This document shows positions 6,417-9,813 of a DNA stretch of 9,813 nt, piece after piece; position 1 is the stretch's first letter, and each line of letters opens with the position of its first letter. The notes under the pieces were generated by a model. It searched no databases. It had not been told where the DNA came from and saw only the letters and a list, made by a program, of their open reading frames with translations. The stretch comes from Candidatus Peregrinibacteria bacterium (GTDB taxonomy: Bacteria; Patescibacteriota; Gracilibacteria; UBA1369; LOWO2-01-FULL-3), in assembly GCA_018664365.1 (NCBI GenBank), contig JABJOK010000058.1:1-9813 (forward strand), written 5' to 3'. Both the position numbers and the translations under genes were made by a program.

Positions 6417-7643
6417 TTAGTGAGGACGGATTTTAGAACTTGTAGGGTGTTCCTTTAACTTCTGAAGAACCTTCGCCTCAATCTGACGAATACGCTCACG
6501 AGTTACGTGGAACTCCTGTCCCACTTCCTCCAAAGTATGACCTACTCCATCCTTAAGGCCAAAACGCATCTCAATAATCTTTCTTTCACGTGGAGAAAGA
6601 TATTGAAGCATTTCATGTATATTTTCTTTTAATAACTGTCTATTTGTTGATTCTGAAGGAGATAACGCATCATCATCCTCAATAAAGTCACCTAGCTTGC
6701 TATCCTCCTCAGTTCCCACAGGTGCCTCAAGTGACACAATATCCTGAGAAATCTTCATGATATGACGAACCTTCTTGATCTCCATATCCATTTCAGCAGC
6801 TAACTCCTCAAGAAGCGGCTCACGTCCCAATTCTTGAACAAGTCTTCTTTGTGCATGAGTAAGCTTGTTGATTGTTTCAACCATGTGCACAGGAATACGA
6901 ATCGTACGAGCTTGATCAGCTATCGCACGTGTAATCGCCTGACGAATCCACCATGTAGCATAAGTTGAAAATTTAAATCCTCTATTAGGATCAAATTTCT
7001 CTACCGCACGGAAAAGACCGATGTTCCCCTCTTGAATAAGATCAAGAAATGAAAGACCACGTCCAATATATTTCTTAGCAATACTAACTACTAAACGCAA
7101 ATTAGCTTCAGCAAGTTTTGACTTCGCAGATTGATCCCCCTTAGCAATTCTACGTGCCAATTCAACCTCTTCCTTAGCATTCAAAAGCGGCACACGTCCA
7201 ATTTCACATAAATACAAACGAATTGAATCATTTGCAATTTCCTTGAACTCTGCCTCACGTTTCTGCTTTTTCTCCTTTCTATCAGCTAATGACAGAATCA
7301 AAGGCTTCTTTTGAGGAGTCTTTTTTGCCCCTTTTTCATCTTTTTTCGCATCACCATCTCCATCTCCATCTTCCTCTCCATCTTCCTCTTTATCCCATTC
7401 ATTAGTGTCAAAAAGCGCTGCATCCTTAGTATCAATAACCTCAATACCTAAGTCCATAAAAAGACTATAGATCTCATCGAGAAGAATTAAATCGTCCTCA
7501 ATGTTAGGCATTGCCTTCAAAAGCTCCTGCTGAGTTACAAAACCCTGCTGTTGCCCCTTCTTAACAAGCCCCTTAACCTCTTTTGGATATTTTTCTAACT
7601 GATCATCCGTAGGCTGTGTAATAAACTTACTAGTTCTTGCCAT
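6417..7643 (-). CDS. rpoD: Primary RNA polymerase sigma factor (sigma-70/RpoD)
   Basis: This 408-aa housekeeping sigma factor directs RNA polymerase to promoters. Region 1.1 is recognisable at about 11-75. It is followed by an acidic then basic linker (83-135) with a DG-rich run at 88-98. Region 1.2 (DSIRLYLCEIGRVPLL, 139-154) and the complete region 2 with GLSFLDLIQEGNIGLFRAVE (196-215) and FSTYATWWIRQAI (225-237) cover core binding, -10 melting and recognition. Region 3 lies around 255-320, and region 4 (LSPRERKIIEMRFGL, 349-363; HVTRERIRQIEAKVLQKLK, 379-397) reads the -35. Presence of region 1.1 and all four regions marks a group 1 factor, and the length is short mainly because the non-conserved region found in E. 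coli RpoD is absent. It begins 16 bp after dnaG and ends 26 bp before greA. There is no SD ahead of the ATG (AATTAAAACTTCCAAAT). Confidence 0.97.
   Translation of the reverse strand: MARTSKFITQPTDDQLEKYPKEVKGLVKKGQQQGFVTQQELLKAMPNIEDDLILLDEIYSLFMDLGIEVIDTKDAALFDTNEWDKEEDGEEDGDGDGDAKKDEKGAKKTPQKKPLILSLADRKEKKQKREAEFKEIANDSIRLYLCEIGRVPLLNAKEEVELARRIAKGDQSAKSKLAEANLRLVVSIAKKYIGRGLSFLDLIQEGNIGLFRAVEKFDPNRGFKFSTYATWWIRQAITRAIADQARTIRIPVHMVETINKLTHAQRRLVQELGREPLLEELAAEMDMEIKKVRHIMKISQDIVSLEAPVGTEEDSKLGDFIEDDDALSPSESTNRQLLKENIHEMLQYLSPRERKIIEMRFGLKDGVGHTLEEVGQEFHVTRERIRQIEAKVLQKLKEHPTSSKIRPH
7354..7389. repeat. Hexanucleotide tandem repeat in the sigma factor linker
   Basis: Six consecutive 6-bp units read on the + strand as CCATCT three times, then TCCTCT, CCATCT and TCCTCT. 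Read from the rpoD coding strand, they encode the acidic run EEDGEEDGDGDGD between region 1.1 and region 1.2. As the unit is a multiple of three, slippage would change linker length by two residues without breaking the frame. Confidence 0.85.
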
Positions 7644-7659
7644 ATTTGGAAGTTTTAAT

Positions 7660-9432
7660 TTATTCTTTAACCGGCATCAGTAGCTCTTGCTGCTCGGCCA
7701 GTAATTTTAACAATTCATCTTTTTCTCCATCTTTTTCTACTTCACTAATCCTGAGTTGAATCTCAGAAAGACGTCTATTTCTACGCTCTTTTCTATACCT
7801 GTCAACAATTTTTTCGACCTCACACACCACTGCCTCCTCTGTGAACTGGCTATATTTCTCTGAAGCATACAACGCCAGAACATCAAGTTTACCCTTTATA
7901 TCAGAGAGAAACCCTTTATTGAGATCCCATTGCTTATTTCCAGTTCGCGCTGAATTATACTGATCGACAAAAGCCTTGTAAATAGCTTTCTGATCATCTT
8001 CAAAATCATTTTCATTTAGAATTTTTTCCAAGTTTTCAAACATTGCTGGGTACTCCAAAACAATTGCAAAAATTTCCTCTCCCAAAGTAAGCCTCTGCCT
8101 TGATCCAGAAATTTTATCCTGCTGCTTTGCTGGATGAGTAGATGGAAGCTTGAAGTTATCAATTTCTTCATACAGGAATTTTTCCTGGGTATTCAATTTC
8201 ACCGACAGCCTTCTAACATACAAATCTCTCCCGCTCGCAGGGATCTGCTTAATAAATGGCAATACATCCAACAAAATCTTTCTTCTTCCCTCCACAGACA
8301 TAACATCATTCTCTTCAACTAGCTTATCAACAAAAAAGTTCATAAAGTCCTCAGCACCTTCAATCAATTTAATGAAAGAATCACCTCCACTATCTTTCAC
8401 TAAGTCCGCAGGATCCTTTCCCGCAAAATCAGCAACTGATTTTATAAGCATATTCTCATGTAGAAGCAATGAAGCCGATCTTTTAGTTGCTTCAAAACCA
8501 GCTGAATCATGGTCAAAACAAGTTACAACATTTGAAGTTATTCTCTTTATCAAAGCAGTATGTCCATCTGTAAGCGCAGTTCCAGAAACCGCCGCTATGT
8601 TTTTTATACCCTCTTGATATGGCAATAAAACATCAAAATACCCTTCAACTAAAACAATTTGATCCTTATCCTTAACATTCTGCTTTGAATGATATAGACC
8701 ATAAAGAATCTTACTCTTATTGTAGATAACATTCTCAGGAGAATTAAGATATTTAGGCATCTGATCCTTTTTCAAAGCTCTACCACCAAATCCAGTAACT
8801 CTTCCCAAATAATCAAAAATAGGAAACATTAGTCTTCCTCTAAATTTGTCATACACTCTATCATCAGCCAAATTCTTAGCTGAAATAAAACCAGACCCCA
8901 AAAGAACTTTCTTACTGATCCCCTTCTTCAAAAGATAAGTATAAAGATCATCATAACTATCAATTGAAAAACCCAGTCTAAATTCTTTTATTGCTTCATC
9001 GTTAAGTCCCCTCTTGTATAAATAATCTAAAACCTTCTTTCCGTCATTGCTCTTATACAAATTCTTCTCAAAATGCTCACAAGCAAGATCATGGGCACGA
9101 AAGTATTCATCTTTTTCTCCTTTTTTCTCTTTATTAACAAATTTCGACATTTTTTCCACCTTTACACCAGCCTTATCAGCCAAAATCTGCAAAGCTTCAG
9201 GAAATTCAACCCCCTCATACTCTTGAATGAATGTAAAAATATCACCTCCTTTATGGCAACCAAAGCAGTGAAAAATCTGTTTCTCAGGACTAACAACAAA
9301 ACTTCCAGTTTTTTCATTATGAAATGGACAGCAAGCCTTATAATTACGTCCTGCCTTTTTTAATTGGATATATTGCGAAACTAAATCCGCAATATCCAAA
9401 CGAGCCTTAATATCCTCAACGACATCAGCCAT
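7660..9432 (-). CDS. dnaG: DNA primase DnaG
   Basis: DnaG makes the RNA primers for lagging-strand synthesis and works with the replicative helicase DnaB. At 590 aa it is a typical full-length bacterial primase. The CHC2 zinc-binding domain has Cys35, His38, Cys56 and Cys59 (CPFH and CFGC). The RNA polymerase core runs from about 110 to 430 with RGRLMFPIFD (198-207) and the Toprim metal-binding residues: Glu263 in VLVEGYFDV and Asp307/Asp309 in FDHDSAG, where most homologues have DGD rather than DHD. GKDPADL (338-344) is another family motif. The C-terminal ~160 residues are the helicase-interacting part and end in a charged coiled coil. The ATG at 9432 gives the standard beginning (DVVEDIKARLDIADLVSQYI). 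No SD precedes it, and a promoter candidate sits just upstream. rpoD follows after 16 bp, the conserved macromolecular-synthesis gene order. Confidence 0.97.
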   Translation of the reverse strand: MADVVEDIKARLDIADLVSQYIQLKKAGRNYKACCPFHNEKTGSFVVSPEKQIFHCFGCHKGGDIFTFIQEYEGVEFPEALQILADKAGVKVEKMSKFVNKEKKGEKDEYFRAHDLACEHFEKNLYKSNDGKKVLDYLYKRGLNDEAIKEFRLGFSIDSYDDLYTYLLKKGISKKVLLGSGFISAKNLADDRVYDKFRGRLMFPIFDYLGRVTGFGGRALKKDQMPKYLNSPENVIYNKSKILYGLYHSKQNVKDKDQIVLVEGYFDVLLPYQEGIKNIAAVSGTALTDGHTALIKRITSNVVTCFDHDSAGFEATKRSASLLLHENMLIKSVADFAGKDPADLVKDSGGDSFIKLIEGAEDFMNFFVDKLVEENDVMSVEGRRKILLDVLPFIKQIPASGRDLYVRRLSVKLNTQEKFLYEEIDNFKLPSTHPAKQQDKISGSRQRLTLGEEIFAIVLEYPAMFENLEKILNENDFEDDQKAIYKAFVDQYNSARTGNKQWDLNKGFLSDIKGKLDVLALYASEKYSQFTEEAVVCEVEKIVDRYRKERRNRRLSEIQLRISEVEKDGEKDELLKLLAEQQELLMPVKE

Positions 9433-9441
9433 AATAATGAT

Positions 9442-9470
9442 TTTATACCTGAATTATTTGACAAAAACAA
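9442..9470 (-). promoter_or_regulatory. Candidate dnaG-rpoD-greA promoter giving a nearly leaderless mRNA
   Basis: On the - strand, TTGTTT (9470-9465) and TATAAA (9447-9442) are separated by 17 bp; TATAAA matches the -10 consensus at 5 of 6 positions and TTGTTT the -35 at 3 of 6. The site fills the 38-bp gap between the upstream transferase gene and dnaG. Initiation 6-8 bases after the -10 would fall at about 9436-9434, only a few bases before the ATG at 9432. TTGTCA (9464-9459) is a better -35 hexamer but lies too close (11 bp). Confidence 0.5.
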
Positions 9471-9813
9471 CTACTGTTTTTTCCTTGGAAGAAGAACTAG
9501 CGCAGTCGCAAGCAGCAACATCAATATAACAAGTGCAGCTAATATAAAAAGCTTCTGCTCTGTAGTAACAAAAGTAACCGCAAATATTCCAAAAAGGGCA
9601 GTAACAAAAAGATAAATTAAAACTACGACTCTTTCAGAAAGATTTATTCCAAGTAAGCGATGATGCAAATGAAGAAGATCCCCCTGCCAAAACTTCTTAC
9701 CCTTAAGCGTTCTTCGAACAACAACCCAAATCATATCTAATATCGGAATTCCCAAAACTAAAAAAGCAGTAGCCACTTTTCCTCCTGAAAAAATTGCCAA
9801 AGCCGCAATGAGA
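9471..9813 (-). CDS. Undecaprenyl-phosphate sugar-1-phosphate transferase (WecA/TagO/MraY family), C-terminal part, cut by window end
   Basis: This fragment of about 113 residues is the C-terminal end of a polyprenyl-phosphate N-acetylhexosamine-1-phosphate transferase, an integral membrane enzyme that starts cell-wall teichoic acid, O-antigen or exopolysaccharide synthesis on undecaprenyl phosphate. The frame is open to the window edge; a TTG at 9800 is internal, not the start. The visible marks are a membrane helix (KVATAFLVLGIPILDMIWVV), a basic cytoplasmic loop (RRTLKGKKFWQGD) and the family's HLHHRLLG histidine motif, which contributes to the active site. Two further membrane helices and a short RKKQ tail end at TAG. 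The loop and HxHHR motif favour the WecA/TagO branch over MraY, but the sugar cannot be told from this part. It lies 38 bp upstream of dnaG, which probably has its own promoter. Confidence 0.88.
   Translation of the reverse strand, partial: LIAALAIFSGGKVATAFLVLGIPILDMIWVVVRRTLKGKKFWQGDLLHLHHRLLGINLSERVVVLIYLFVTALFGIFAVTFVTTEQKLFILAALVILMLLLATALVLLPRKKQ

Noticed and set aside
8150..8617. 155-codon open frame on the + strand inside dnaG
   Set aside because: It is wholly antisense to the well-supported primase gene, has serine- and leucine-rich low-information composition typical of a reversed coding frame, and no recognisable motif.
1..9813. Mobile elements, CRISPR, tRNA or rRNA genes
   Set aside because: No transposase, integrase or phage motif, spaced direct repeats, tRNA-like T-loop (GTTCRANNC with acceptor stem) or rRNA segment was found. 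Gaps between genes are at most 64 bp.

Overview
The window looks like chromosomal housekeeping DNA from an AT-rich bacterium. It is almost fully coding: no intergenic gap exceeds 64 bp, and no RNA gene, CRISPR array, insertion sequence or phage gene was found. Every frame reads through on the standard bacterial code. Stops are TAA or TAG except greA, which ends in TGA, and this argues against the TGA=Gly code of Gracilibacteria and Absconditabacteria. The very compact layout, the divergent Lgt-like protein, the lineage-type membrane proteins and the apparent absence of Shine-Dalgarno (SD) sites suggest a small-genome lineage, perhaps Patescibacteria/CPR (Peregrinibacteria-like). That placement is inference and is only moderately supported.

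Left part, + strand (1-5835). This opens with the C-terminal end of primosomal helicase PriA, then tryptophanyl-tRNA synthetase (trpS), CTP synthase (pyrG, TTG start), and a tightly packed membrane trio. The trio is (i) a 462-aa protein with two tandem modules resembling the N-terminus of PilC/GspF, a long charged coiled-coil-like region and three C-terminal membrane helices; (ii) an Lgt-family membrane protein in which nearly all residues known to be important in E. coli Lgt are replaced; (iii) a 140-aa protein with three membrane helices and basic tails. Gaps of 2 and 8 bp suggest the trio is one operon. It is the least explained part of the window.

Right part, - strand (9813-5836). This reads, in order of transcription, the end of a WecA/TagO/MraY-type glycan-lipid transferase, then dnaG (primase), rpoD (primary sigma factor) and greA (transcript cleavage factor). 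It is a version of the macromolecular-synthesis operon (dnaG-rpoD) with greA attached. A good promoter candidate before dnaG would give an almost leaderless mRNA. The two halves converge with no base between the stop codons at 5835/5836.

Across the window, none of the eight visible gene starts has an SD sequence, all eight have A at -3, and perfect AAGGAGG motifs occur only inside genes. This points to SD-independent translation initiation. The most interesting targets for follow-up are the degenerate Lgt with its two unexplained membrane neighbours, and the initiation pattern.
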